Shown: in pieces, positions 52,377-64,000 of the stretch | Layout of the letters: each line of letters begins with the position of its first letter | How positions within the stretch are numbered: the first letter of the stretch is position 1 | NCBI GenBank assembly: GCA_964016875.1 | Contig: OZ024729.1 | Coordinates: 26,866,494-26,930,493, forward strand | Direction of reading: 5' to 3' | Length of the DNA stretch: 64,000 nucleotides | From: Fallopia convolvulus | Lineage: Eukaryota; Streptophyta; Magnoliopsida; Caryophyllales; Polygonaceae | The notes under the pieces: model-generated | Database searches by the model: none | The model's input: the letters and a program-made list of their open reading frames with translations, nothing else | What the model was told of the DNA's origin: nothing | Position numbers and translations under genes: made by a program

Positions 52377-55300
52377 AAGCCCCGTTAGCCCCTCGACGCG
52401 TAAAGGCCCAATCACAAGACGAAAACTCCCAAGCTTTTGCAAGAATACGGGGCACAATCACACCCACTAATGATCAACTCAAAGTCCCCTACTTCAGATT
52501 GCTCACGAGAGGAAGACAATCAGATTCCAAGACTACTCTATGAACCCCATGCTTTGTAGCAAGCTCTAAACCCCAATACACTGCTTCTGCCACCACAATT
52601 CCAACATCAGACCCCATCTGGATGGGCTTCGAGCCAGCAAACAACAAAACACCATCAGAATTCCGCCCAATAATCCCAATTTCGCATCTGTCGGCACCAA
52701 CCAAGGCATCACAATTGACTTTCACAACTCCCTCCGTCGGCTTGCACCATCTTGGCATGACAGAAGGTTGACAAATAGTATCATGAATCGTTGCACAAGC
52801 TTCCTCAACAAAAAAAGAGAGCGATTCATCAAATCTTCAGCTTCAGTACCAGTCTACGAAAAAATATGTGCATTTCTTGCATTCCACAAACAACAACAAT
52901 TGATGATCCACAAAATAATATCCGAGTTTGTAGAAGTGTGAAAAACACGGTCTGCCTGGTCAGCGAAATTGTGAAGACCCTTTTTAGTCGAGACCAAATC
53001 TCTGAAAGACTTTAGACCATCCTGACAAGTTTGCATTCAAGAACAACATGAAAAGTTGTTTCTTTAACCCCACACAAGCTGTACAGAGGGTCATCAGTAA
53101 TCTTCTTACGGAATAGTCTCTCTTTGCAAGGCAAAATGTCTTTTGAGGCCCTCCATGCAAAATTTCAAATCTTTGGAAGGAGTGGGATCTTTCAAATGCG
53201 TTTCCAAAAAGACCTTTGAGCACCGGGCTTAGACGATTCACCCAAGCCATTGTTACGATTCAACTCACTCACTATCATAGGATATGCTAATCTAACAGTG
53301 AAATCCCCATTTTTCTCATAAAACCAACAAAGAGAATCGGGCAAACTAGAGTCAATGAGATGGATTCTGATTATTTCCTCCACATCGATAGGGAACAACT
53401 TCTGATTAATTAATTCTTCCCACCATTTGGTCGACCCCTAGTCAATTAAATCAAAAACCCTAAGATTATAATCCTCCCCTCCAGAAGTCGAGATAACTCG
53501 GAAAGAAGGAGCACGGAGGATCAACCTATCTTTGAAAACCTCAATTGAACTTCCATTTCCAACTTGCCAATACAAACCAACTTCTAAAGCAACCCTCGCA
53601 TTCATAATACTCCTCCAAGTAAAACTAGGGTTAAACCCTACCTTCGCATGCAAGAAATCACATCTTTGAAAATACTGTACCTTGCTTTGAGAAGCTTTGC
53701 AAGAAGCGAATCTGGGTTCTAAATCAATCTCCACCACTGCTTTTCCAGAAGAGCAATATTAAAAGAATGAAGATCTCGAAAAGAAAGCCCTATAAGCTCG
53801 TTGACGCACCTAATCGATTCCAACTCAACCAATGTAGCTTCTTCTTATTGACATCAAATCCCCAAAAGAAATCACAACTCATTTGTTCAATATCTTGGTA
53901 CAACTCTTTTAGCAACAGAAAACAGGACATAGTATACATGCATTGGAATCGCTTGAACAACCGCCTTAATTAAAGACCTCTTTCCTGCTCTAGACAAAAT
54001 GCTTTCCTTCCACCCTTTTAGTTTCTTCCAAACTCTCTCTTTAACTTGCTCAAAAATAATTTTCTTTGACTTTCTAACCATAGTGGGAAGACCCAGATAT
54101 CGCTCATGTTTTTCGACTTCCCGGACTTGTAAATCAGCCTGAATTTCACCCTTCCATGTAGCATGTACATTTTTACTAAAAGATAGCTTGGATTTTGCTA
54201 ATTCATTTGTTGACCTGAAACTGCTCCGTAGGCATGGATAATATGAACTATTTCTCGTGCTTGTTGACAAGTTGCTCTAGCAAAAAGGACAGTATCATCG
54301 GCAAGAACAGGTGGGACACCGAAGGAGCACTTCGAGCAATTTTAATCCCGTGTATTCGACTCACAACCTCACTCTGTCTAATAAGACTTGCAAGCCCTTC
54401 AGCACATAGGAGAAACAAATGAGGAGACAACATATCTCCTTGTCGTAAACCTCTAACGGGCTTAACGGCCTATATGGGAATCCCTCAATCAAAACAGAAA
54501 ATGATACATTAGAAACACATCTCATAGTCAGACTCGTCCATCTATCAGCAAAGCCAATTGTCTCATACAATTATCCAGAAAAGGCCAATCCACCCTATCA
54601 TACGCCTTTGCCATATCCAATTTCAGGGCCATATAACCCATTCTCCCTATCATTTTAGTCTTCATATAATGAAAGACTTCAAAAGAAAAAAGAACAGTAT
54701 CTTTAATAAGCATGCCTGGAACAAAAGCACTTTGAGACGGAGAAATCACTTTATGAATCACTATCTTCAACCTGTTTGCCAGCATCTTGGAAATAAACTT
54801 GTAAATCAGATTGCATAAACTAATAGGTCGAAGATCTTGCATTTTCATAGGATCATGAACTTTAGGAATAAGAGAAATAAAAGTATGGTTTAAGTTTTCA
54901 GGGAAAGATGCACCATTCAGAATATCAATGCAAAATTTTATAATATCGGGACCAATAATATTCTAATGATGTTGAAAAAATAAAGCAGACATGCCATCAA
55001 GACTCGGAGATTTAGTTGGATGCATAGAAAAAAGGACTAAATGTACCTCCTCTCCTGAAAAGGGGCTTAACATCTCAGAGTTATCATCATCCGATATAAT
55101 AGGCGAGATTCCTTGAGGAACCGTGGAAGAAAGTGCATTATGATCAGAGGTAAAAAGTTTTCAAAAATAATCAACATCCACCTTTGATTTCCCTTCCACA
55201 CTTCTCTAAGCCATCCCATATGAATCAACTAACTTTCGGATTTTATTTCTTTTCCGCCGCCCATTAGCCTTCTGATGAAAAAAGGCAGAGTTCCTATCTC

Positions 55301-56340
55301 CCCATTTAAACTCATTTGCCTTTGCCCTTTGGAACTATAACACTTCCTCCTTATCCATCAAATCACTCTCCTCCTTTTCCAAATCCCTACACATCAAAAT
55401 AAAAGCTCCTGTCATACCAGGCTTATTAATCTCTCTAAGCTAGTCCCGAACTTCCTTTAACCTCGAGAGCACATTTCCAAACTCCAATCTATTCCCCTCA
55501 TTTAACGATTCAGTACACCGCTCAATTTTCCCCATGACACCCTCCCCCACAACCCTAGAACTTGGGTTCCCCAATTCATTCTCAACAATGTGGTTGCACC
55601 CATTATTAAGTGTCCACATTGCCTCAAACCGAAAAGGCCGCCTTCCCTTTCTCCCTTCCTCCACGACCACCTCTTCCTGAAAGAAGTCAGCAACAATGGG
55701 AATGTGATCCGAACCAACCCTCTTAAGATGTCCAACATTGGCACAAGGGAAAATATCGAACCAAGATGAATTTGCAAATCCCATATCCAATTTCTTAGCT
55801 GTATAGTCATCATCAGCTTTTCCGTTGTCCCAAGTAAATTTAGGACCCGAATACGCCATATCATTGAAATTACACGACTCTAAAGCATTCCCAAAACCCG
55901 CCATATCCCGAACATCAGGCCGATTTTCCCCGCTTTTGTCCTCGTCACACAATACTTGATTGAAATCCCCCACTTATAGCCAACCCTCACGAGCATCTTG
56001 ACCTAGTCGTTCTAAGAGAGACCAGGAAAATAGCTTTTCTTCTTTCTTTGGCCAGCCATAGAACCTAGTGAAACGCCATTCCCCCACCCCTCCTGAACAT
56101 TTTACAGTAGCATCAACATGATGTAATGTAAAAGATTGAATCGCCACCACCACATCTTCCTCCCATAGTAAACACAACCCACCAGACTTTCCAATATAAT
56201 CAATCGACCATTTCCATCCTCCTCTTATCACTTTTGTTCTCCATAAGGAACACCAATTGGATTTCTTGACAAAAAAAGAACCTAATACCAACATTAAAAA
56301 GGTTAGTTTGTGCAATTTGGTCATGTTTATAGATAGATAA
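52237..56340 (-). mobile_element. Decayed L1-type LINE (ORF2 part)
   Basis: Pieces of one ORF2 in order on the minus strand: endonuclease (56324-55440, with GLCLLWEEDV, FYGWPKKEEK, MGDFNQVL, GSDHIPIV), linker, RT (54848-53890, with MQDLRPISLCNLIYKFISK and AYDRVDW), the zinc-binding region (53737-52990), and RNase H (52758-52380). Many stops and frameshifts separate them. It is similar in protein to the LINE at 19561, so the same family but older. ORF1 and a 5' end are not visible and no poly-A tail or TSD was found. Confidence 0.85.
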
Positions 56341-56389
56341 CAAAAGTCCGCTTAATGAGCCGGGCCTGTGTTTAAACAGGCCCAGACCC

Positions 56390-56690
56390 AAGTTCATTCA
56401 ACTGATACACCATAGGAACTAGGAAGGAACCGGAGAGAGAATCAGGAGGAGTGGGACAGAGAATTCTTCACCTTCGGCATATCTCTTCTGCCTCGTCAAA
56501 GTCTACAAAGGTTAGGTTTTCTCTCGTTCGCCTTGTTTGTAATTATTATGATCTAAATTCGATCGGTTTGAAGTTGCCGTTCTCGATTGGATTTCTTTTT
56601 TTATTGTTTTTATGTCAACCGAGGAATTCGTGGTTCCTATTTCTCGAGAAGTATCCAAAATTTCACTTGATATGTATACGAAATTTTGAA
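56390..56690 (+). other. 5' region of the CCDC22-like gene
   Basis: Looks like a plant 5' UTR/first-exon region and has a diverged copy at 49290-49545. No open frame links it to the coding exons downstream. Confidence 0.4.
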
Positions 56691-57246
56691 TTGGGGCAAT
56701 TTCGGGATTTAGGGGGTCAATGTGATACTCTTGAGCATAATAATTTCGCTGAAACCGGAAAAAACTGAATGGAAATTAGTACACCACCAAGAATTCTGTA
56801 TTGTATGATGTTCATATCCATGCTAGGAGGAAAGCAAGTGCCATGCTAGATTCTACAAGTTTAAGCTTTCTTATTCCTGGGAAATCTCAAATGCGTTCTT
56901 CTGGAGGGTTATTTTCCCTTTCTTGTGGCTTGTAAGTGCACATGTGCAGTACCGAAGCATACCATTTTCTCCTTTGTTGTCTTCAGGTCACTGTCTCTAG
57001 TGGGCACTTTAAGTTCTCATTCCACTAAAAACTTAATGATGAGTGATTGCAAATGCATTTGGACCTATTACCATGATGCTCTTAGTAAAAGACAGTTTCA
57101 TTTCACTTCTTTGCATATATGGATTGACAGAAGAAGCTAGGCTCTAATCTGCATTTTGTTGATAAGTTTCACTCTACCTAATTTCAAGCATTTTCATTCT
57201 CTTTCTTATCATTCTATGTTACTGTAATATTTTCTTATTTGGAGAT

Positions 57247-58575
57247 CATGTGTTCCTGTACCCATCTGAAGAAGACTTGTCTAAATTGGTCATAATTTTG
57301 TTGAAAAGGCTATCTGAAACATCCATAGCTACAGAAATTGCTGAATCACAAGACATTCATGCTGGAGCAAGCAATTTGGAAGATAACAGTGAAAGCACTT
57401 CAAATGTTTGTTCGGAGACAACTGTTCACCAGGTGGTGATGGAATTCTCAGGCAAATATATTCTGGGTTCAGTGGGAATGTCAAATAAGGAAGCTGATGT
57501 TGCCTCAGAAAAGATCAACCAACTGACCGAGACTTTCAGAGGGTTGAAGCAAAATGAAGTTCAACGTGAAGGCACTCAAGGAGATGTTAAAGATGTTCCA
57601 ATGTCTGTAAAAGACATTGAACTAGAGACAGAGTCTGTGTTATGTGAAATCAGAAATAGGTACTTGTCATGACGATATCCACAATGAGAGCACATCTTTC
57701 TTCCTCGTTCCGTCTGGTTATTTGCTGACTGTAAAACTTTTTCTTGTTTAAAAATAAGTGGTTTTCATCATACTTTGTTTCCTTTTGAGGGTTTTCATTA
57801 GTCATTGAATAAAATATACTTGCACAGCACTTTGACGTTGTTATCTATCCCCATGTTCTTTTTAACAGAAGTTGTCTCACTTTCCATTTGATGGCTTTCA
57901 TTTTATAGGGAGGAGGAATGTGCGAAACTTACAGCAGAACTTGAGAAGCAACCAAATATTTCACCCCGGAGATCATATGTTGACAGGATTACAGACATCA
58001 CAAAGAATAGCAGAAAACAAGACGCTGACATCGAGCGTATCTTGAAAGAAACTAGAGAGCTCCAATTAGAGAGTAATTCAATTGAGGAACGACTTCATCG
58101 AAGCTATGCAATAGTTGATGAGATGGTGTTCAGGTAAGTATTCTGTATGACACGCTACTCCATGTTATTTTCTCCAGAATAATAATCGGTTCTACCATTT
58201 TATGCTCAGGTAAGGTTTATTCTGTATGATACAACTCCAAAATAAAACTGGAATTTAGATTTTTTTTATCATTCAGCTAACCCTATCTTGATAGCACTAG
58301 TACATAGAAGTGGTTTCATTGCTTTTGCTTTCTGCAGGGAAGCAAAGAACGACACAGTCAGCCGCCAAGCGTACAGGTTACTCACAAGCATCCACAACAG
58401 TTTTGAAGAGATCCGAGAGAAAATCCTCGAGACGGATAGAACCAAAAGAGAGGTTGCTGATATTGAGCCCAAGCTGGCAACTATAGCCTCTAGGAGTTTA
58501 GACATGGAGAAACTACAAGCTGATATCAATGCCATCAAAACCGAGAACCAATCTTTGGACCATGGCCCGCTGTGA
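57247..58575 (+). pseudogene. CCDC22-like gene, N-terminus and central coiled coil missing
   Basis: Coding pieces: about 57247-57659, 57909-58133 and 58338-58575, joined by GT-AG introns in phase, ending TGA at 58573-58575. The first piece begins with FLYPSEEDLSKLVI, which normally ends the N-terminal calponin-homology-like domain of plant CCDC22, and then is divergent. The last two match the C-terminal coiled coil (RSYVDRITDITKNSRKQDAD, REAKNDTVSRQAYRLLTSIH). CCDC22 is a subunit of the CCC/Commander endosomal sorting complex. The start exons and most of the central coiled coil are absent, and no ATG in good context precedes 57249. It is likely a truncated pseudogene, though a short transcript is possible. 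A decayed LINE lies just upstream. Confidence 0.75.
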
Positions 58576-58800
58576 TTCAAAACAGTATCTAGTCACAGCA
58601 ATATTAGTCACGTTGCTTGCACAAGTATTTTGTTTTGGATGCAAGAGTCAAGAGATGTTCTTGTTGCGAAATGTGACATTTGCTGCCTTTCCAAAGTTTG
58701 GCCAAAGGTCGATAACGTTACGACATAAATTGATGCAATTTTTTTCCCACGTGCTTTTCATAATAAGTGATCCAACTGAAAGTATGCACTGTACTAAACA
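58576..58800. other. Region downstream of the CCDC22-like exons
   Basis: Probable 3' UTR of the fragment. Nothing else seen. Confidence 0.45.
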
Positions 58801-58960
58801 TCCTGCCTAGATCCGTCTAGGCCCTACCTAGGCTCTGGCAGGTGCTAGCCCGCCTAGCCTTTCAGTCCGTCTAAAAAATCGTCTAGTCCGTCTAGACACT
58901 TGTTTATGTCGCCTAGGTGCTAGGCGGTCCCTCTCCGCCTAGGTCCGTCTAGCATTTTTT
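58801..58960. repeat. CCTAGG/CGTCTAG-rich palindromic repeat cluster
   Basis: More than ten CTAG tetramers within 160 bp, with words such as 'ccgtctag', 'cgcctagg' and the palindrome-like 'cgcctaggtgctaggcgg'. Such GC-rich self-complementary clusters occur dispersed in plant genomes, often in non-autonomous DNA transposons, but I cannot bound this one by TIR or TSD. Confidence 0.6.
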
Positions 58961-59204
58961 AGAACATTGAATTTATGTAAATAGAAATTAAAAAAATCTA
59001 GATATCACTCCATGAAAACGCGCATAGAAAGAGCTTTCTTTCATCCTCTGTTTTATGACCGTGGCAGATTCACCGGTTTTGCGTTGGTATTTTGGTTCTG
59101 ATCAGGGGGTTGTGGGCCTTCGGTTGATCATGTTGGTGCTACGAGAACTAGGGATGGAATAGCCTTCTCAAATGGGGTTTGTCGATCGGACAGATTTCTA
59201 AGTT

Positions 59205-62200
59205 TTTTTATTAGGTAAGAATTAGGAGGCACTCCTTACGGAGGGTGTCCTAGAGCATCCTTTCGGATGAGAATATGAAGTTTTGGATGAGTCTTAATGG
59301 ACTCGACGGGGAGACTATGACCCAATTTAGCAATTTTATCGGCCACAGCGTTATACTCACTAGGAATATGATTAATTGTAATGTCATGGGCTCCAATGGA
59401 GACAAGAGTATCAGAGATTATTAATTCAATCTCCCAATGACACTTAGTTATTCCTTTAACCGCATTAATGACCTGGAGGTTGTCCCCTTCAATTTCAGCC
59501 TTCCTTAAGTTTCTGTTTCTTACCTCCCGTATAGCCTCTCGGAAAGCTAGGGCTTCCGCCTTAAGTACAGACATCTTGCCGAAGTTACATGTTTTCAAAT
59601 CGATTATCTGGCCTAGGTGATTCCTTATTACAATTCCTCCCGTTGCTTGGTTGTTGGGAAGTCTGGATGCATCAACATTGATTTTCACTTGATCTTGTCT
59701 TGGTTTTTTCCAGCTTTCAGTCCTCACTCTTCGTTTGTTTTGTCTGCAAGGTTGGTTTGCTTTATTGATTTCTTCGTCTTCTGTCTACTGTTTTACCATT
59801 TCCCAGTTTTTTATTTGATTTCGTATATAACTTGTCAGGTTTGCAATGCTATTGTTCTGATCTTGTTGGAAAGTTAATTTAGTTCGCTGATGTCAAACGC
59901 TCCACCAAGTAACTGCAAGTTCTGTGATCTCCTGTTTCCCTAATAATTGCTTAATTTCATTCAGAACTGCACTTGGTGATTTATTACCAGGACCAATACT
60001 CCTAAGAATTTGAGCCGTGTTTGGGTTTACTTTATTTGCTATATGTATGTATCATGTACGGGCATTTAGCAAGAATATGGTTTGTATCTTTAGTGGAATA
60101 GTCACACAGAATGCAACCTCCTGGAGTAATTAACGACCTGCTTTTTCCGTAGGCGTGCTTTTGTGGGGAGTCCATTGCTATCAATTTTCCATAAGAAATT
60201 TTTAATTTTAGGGTATATCAAGTTTCCATATCCAATTATTAAGGCTTGGAGTTATGCTGGCAATGAGATAAAAAACTGAAGTAATAGAGAACCATCCATT
60301 TTTGTTTGGTGCCCAATAATTTCTATCTTGTATATAGTTGTCTGGGATCGGGACTGTTTGAATTTGTTCAACTATCTCCTCTGGTAGAACTTGTCTTAGT
60401 TGATCTATTTTCCATGTTATGTCGTGAGAAATCCAATCATCAACTTTTGACAATTCATCAATTGTTGAAGGGTTTTTGGCATAGTTGTGTAATGGGATTG
60501 TGAGATGCCATCTATCATTCCAAAATTTAACTATTCTTCCATCCCCAATTTGCCATATTAGTCCCTTACAAGACTCTTCTCTAAGATATGAGTTTTTTTC
60601 CATTGCCACGATGTGTTTTGTTTTGGCCTATACGCGAAGACATCATCACTTTTAAGGTATTTTTCCGTAACTATTCTCGCCCAAATATTATCAGGTTCTG
60701 CTAGGATTTTCCACAACAGTTTCATTTGCACCACTTTGTTCATATGCCCTGTCTTCCTTATTTCTAGGCCGCCTATTTCCTTTGGTTTGCATATTTTGTC
60801 CCATCCCATAAGTGGTTTGTATTGCCTATCTTTATTCCAGAAAAAACTCCTATTAATTATATCCATTTCAGTGTGTATGGAGTTGGGGAGCATGAAGTTT
60901 TGCATTACATAGTTAGGTTTTGTTGCAATTTTGGCTCTAATTAATATTGTTCTTCCCTTTTGAGAAAGTGAATTGGCTTTCCATTTAGTAAGTTGTCTTT
61001 GTGCCTTACTTACGAATTCCTTGAAAGTGTCTTTGTTAACTCTACCATTAATAATTGGGCACCCTAAACATTTTTCAATATTTGTCATTGTCGGGATTCC
61101 TAACATTTGATGGACTATATTTCTTTGTTGGGCATTCAGGTTTTTAGAGGTTTGGAAAGCAGATTTGGTATAATTTACTTTTTGACCCGAGATCCTACAT
61201 AATTCATCGACTATGTTTTCACCTTTGCACATGATCCCTGCGATGCTTTAACAAAGATTATGATGTCATCAGCAAAGGCGAGTGGTATTCTGGTTCCACC
61301 GCGAGAGATAGGAAAAACAATCGATTTTTTGTCGGTTTCTCTTGTCAACTGCAATTTTCGTGCCAGGATTTCTGCCACGAGAACAAAGAGAAATGGTGAT
61401 AGCGGGTCTCCCTATCTTAAGCCTCTTTCCGGTGAGAATGGTTCTGTGGGGCCATTGTTAACAAGGACTAATAATGTTACAGAGCATATGCATTCTCGAA
61501 TCCACCCCACAAACTTCCTATCAAATCCAAACCTTATTAGGACATCAAGAATGTAGTCCCAATCAACTCTGTCGTATGCTTTTTCCATATCCAGTTTAAT
61601 TGCAACCCACCCATCTTTGGCCTTACTATTTCTAAGAGAATGTAAAACCTCATGAGCAATAAGAATATTATCTTAGATGGCTTTGTTTGCAACGAAGGCT
61701 CCTTGAAGCGGATATGTGATTTTACTTATTACTTTCTTTAGTCGTTCCGTTATGATTTTAGAAATGATTTTGTATATTAGACTAATTGATCGATAATGGT
61801 TTGTAGAACTTGGGTTCTCAATTTTCGGTATAAGGGTTATGAAAGTATGATTTATTTGTTTTAGTATCTTACTTGAGTGAAAGAAGCTTTTCACCACTTT
61901 AGTTACCGGTGGACCTACAATATCCCAATATCTATTTATAAAATTATGCCGTAATCCCATCAGGACTTGGAGATTTGTCTGACCCAAGGTTCATGACCGT
62001 AAGTTTAATTTCCTCATTCGTAACTGGCTTTGTGAGCATATTGTTATCTTCTTCTGTAACTTCTTTAGTAATTGGATTCATATAATCACTTGCATTCCTT
62101 AGGTTTGTTGCTTCTTTTGTGTACCGCTTCTTGAAATCATTCCTTATTTCTTCACAAATATTTTCTGTCCCTATTATTTGTGTACCATCTGCTATTCTTA

Positions 62201-62520
62201 TTTCTTTTAGCATTTTCCTATTACGTCTTCCACAAGCCACCTTATGAATGTACCCTGAGTTTGCATCTGACAGCTTGATATGCTTCGTTTTTTCCCATTG
62301 TTTCCAATAGGTTCTATGGTAGTTCAAGATACACTCTTTCTTGTTTAATAAACGCATTTGTTTTTGTATCATGTCTGGTTGAGGTGAGATTGATATATTT
62401 TTTTGGAGTTCAAGAAGTTGATCTTCCAAATCATTTAATTGCTCGAAAATATTTCCTAGTGTGTGCTTATTCCAACGTTTTGCGTGTTGTTTAAAGATCA
62501 CTGCGAAATCTCGACAGAAG
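59205..62520 (-). mobile_element. Decayed LINE, 5'-truncated, different family
   Basis: On the minus strand: pre-RT linker (62501-61944), RT (61987-61240, with SISLIYKIISKIITERLKKV and an FxDDIIIF region near 61260), the post-RT region (61232-60558, with CLGCPIINGR and GGLEIRKTG), the zinc-binding region (60609-60208), and RNase H (59727-59236, with INVDASR, KAEALA and EGDN). A short A-rich tail follows at about 59205 (TAATAAAAAAAC on the minus strand). It lacks the endonuclease, as expected for 5' truncation. Several frameshifts. Its sequence differs clearly from the other two LINEs. Confidence 0.82.
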
Positions 62521-62769
62521 TTCGGATCCTTCCACTTGAATCATACGAGAGAATTGTAAAAATGGAATTAGAGAACAAAATTTGATAATGTGAGAACAAA
62601 GTTGACATACATTTTCACGAGTCTCCATGGTGGATTTCCCAAGGAGGTGATAGTCGCTGATTTTTGAGAGTCTAAAATTAAAAACGAATTATTATCAAAT
62701 TAGCTTAGGCTAATGATAGGAGCCCAGTGCAAGCGGTTAAGGTGCTTGGAAATCAGAACGCTAAAGCCT

Positions 62770-62825
62770 GAATCCCGAACCCCGAACCCTAACCCCCAAC
62801 CGCTAACCCTTGAACCCCGAGCCCT
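62770..62825. repeat. Degenerate telomere-like heptamer array
   Basis: Eight consecutive 7-bp units of the form RAACCCY (for example gaacccc, gaaccct, aaccccc, aaccctt) in strict 7-bp phase. The plant telomere unit CCCTAAA/AAACCCT is also 7 bp. Most units differ from it by one or two bases. Confidence 0.65.
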
Positions 62826-62834
62826 ATGCCTAAG

Positions 62835-62913
62835 CAGATTCTAAGAGAAAATTGCAATCCATCCACTTTATCATCATTAACTAACAGATTCTAAGAGAAA
62901 ATTGCAATCCATC
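62835..62913. repeat. Short direct repeat, 29 bp x 2
   Basis: 'cagattctaagagaaaattg' plus 'caatccatc' occurs at 62835-62863 and 62885-62913, 50 bp apart. Confidence 0.85.
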
Positions 62914-62951
62914 ATGATCTTTAACATTAAAGAAAACCAAAACAGGTGTAT

Positions 62952-64000
62952 CTAAAACATTAATAGAGCACAAAGAGTTGTTATTGTAGGGAATTTCATG
63001 GCATTGGAGATGTTATACTCAACCCTTTCCTCATCAAACTCCATAGTTAATGAGCCACTACGCACATCAATTTTTGTATTGGCTGTTTTTAAGAATGGTC
63101 TACCTAAGAGAATTGGAGTCGCATGCTTGTCATGTTCCATTTCAAGTACATAAAAATCAGCAGGGAAGATTAACTTATCAACCATGACAATCACATCTTC
63201 TACAATCCCCTTTGGGTAAACATTGGATCCATCAACCAATTGAATTACTACATCCGTTGCACGTAATGGAGCAAGCTCAAGAGATTTATAAATTGAATAA
63301 GGCAAAACATTTATAGAAGCACCCAAGTCTAGCATAGCCTTATCAAATTTCATCTCACCTATAGTACAAGGGATAGTGAACATACCTGGGTCTTCGCATT
63401 TCTTTGGCATTCGTCTTTGGAAAACCGCTGATATTTGCTTTCTAACCTTGATCTTTTGCTTCCCTTTAGGCTTTTGATTCCATTTGACCGTGCATAGCTC
63501 CTTCAAGAATTTAGCATAGCGAGGAATGCTCTTGATAAGCTGGAGAAGTGGAATATTCACCTCGCACTTGCTAAATGTTTCGAAGATCTCTTTGTCGTTC
63601 TCGATCTTACGGGTCTCCTTTAAGGCTTCGGGAAAGGGTGGAAGAGGTTTGAGAGCTGAGGTCGACGGAGTCGAGGAGTCGTCGTTGATCACCGCCGCCG
63701 CGGTTTGGGACCCCTGGAGCGCGATCGCGCTATGGCCGGTCTTGGCCGCGCTTTGGCTGCAGAAAGTTGGCCCGTCGGAGCACGGTTTAGGGCTTGGTGG
63801 CGCGGGGGCGCTCCGGCCGTTTTGCCCGCGGTCGTTCTGATATTCCAACTCCGAAATTTCGCCCTCCTTGGTTTCTTCCTCATGCAAGGTTGGTTGCTTA
63901 TCGGCTTTGGTTTCCAACACTTTACCACTACGGAGCGAGATTGCATTCACATTCTGTTTAGGATTGAGTTCCGTCTGAGAGGGTAATATGTTGGAATCTC
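62952..64000 (-). pseudogene. Athila-like Ty3/gypsy gag-protease fragment, open to the right edge
   Basis: The frame is open from the right edge (63998) to a stop at 62952. It contains the late Gag motif NAISLRSGKVLE, a low-complexity Pro/Ser/Ala stretch, and the Athila-type protease region: CEDPGMFTIPC, MLDLGASINVLPYS, GIVEDVIVMVD, FPADFYVLEME, ILLGRPFLKTA. The catalytic triplet reads DLG, as commonly seen in Athila proteases. RT, RNase H and integrase are absent; beyond 62952 lies unrelated sequence, so the element is truncated just after the protease. Confidence 0.85.

Noticed and set aside
62715..62760. tRNA-Ser/Leu-like gene at 'gcaagcggttaaggtgc'
   Set aside because: Only an A-box-like phrase is present; no good B box or stems follow.

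Overview
The window is nuclear DNA of a flowering plant, most likely a eudicot. Three host genes carry plant hallmarks: a SAUR auxin-responsive gene, a 15-exon GH27 alpha-galactosidase and a CCDC22-like gene fragment. Almost everything else is transposable elements of families known from angiosperms. I cannot name the species from the sequence.

Layout. 1-7047 is the reverse-strand 5' part of a Tat-lineage Ty3/gypsy element with dual RNase H; its 3'-UTR 43-bp tandem array runs off the left edge. 7404-18156 is a nearly full-coding Sirevirus-type Ty1/copia element (called S1 here) with an env-like third ORF and a 5-bp TSD. 18299-18547 is a Stowaway-like MITE, followed by the SAUR gene on the minus strand. 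19561-25267 is a full-length L1-type LINE with a 14-bp TSD. 26013-31240 is a compact Ale-like copia element with 185-bp LTRs that start TA and end TA; its gag is split by a 607-bp hAT MITE with an 8-bp TSD. 31666-41886 is a second, more decayed Sirevirus (S2) whose leader carries a TRIM-like piece joined at the primer-binding site. 42397-46812 is the alpha-galactosidase gene (minus strand), with an intact 455-bp TRIM in one intron. 47560-48744 is a PIF/Harbinger-like MITE containing a probable RTE LINE tail. 48748-52236 is AT-rich intergenic DNA with small repeats. 52237-56340 is a decayed L1 LINE (minus). 57247-58575 holds the C-terminal part of a CCDC22-like gene. 59205-62520 is another decayed LINE (minus). 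The right end has a degenerate telomere-like heptamer array and a gag-protease fragment of an Athila-like element (minus) that runs off the right edge.

How it fits together. The retroelements are independent insertions, and most of them (S1, S2, the copia, the L1, the hAT, the TRIM, the Harbinger) can be bounded exactly by target-site duplications. The two Sireviruses are relatives: same gag-pol-env-like order, similar LTR ends and an unusual Gag/Pol junction. The alpha-galactosidase reading frame joins cleanly across all 15 exons with both catalytic aspartates, so it is probably functional despite the intronic TRIM. The most interesting observations are the TA...TA copia whose pol stop codon is the first three bases of its own 3' LTR, the TRIM/Sirevirus junction at the primer-binding site of S2, the shared Gag/Pol junction of S1 and S2, the pol III-box tRNA-like segment inside the hAT MITE, and the 43-bp array in the Tat 3' UTR.
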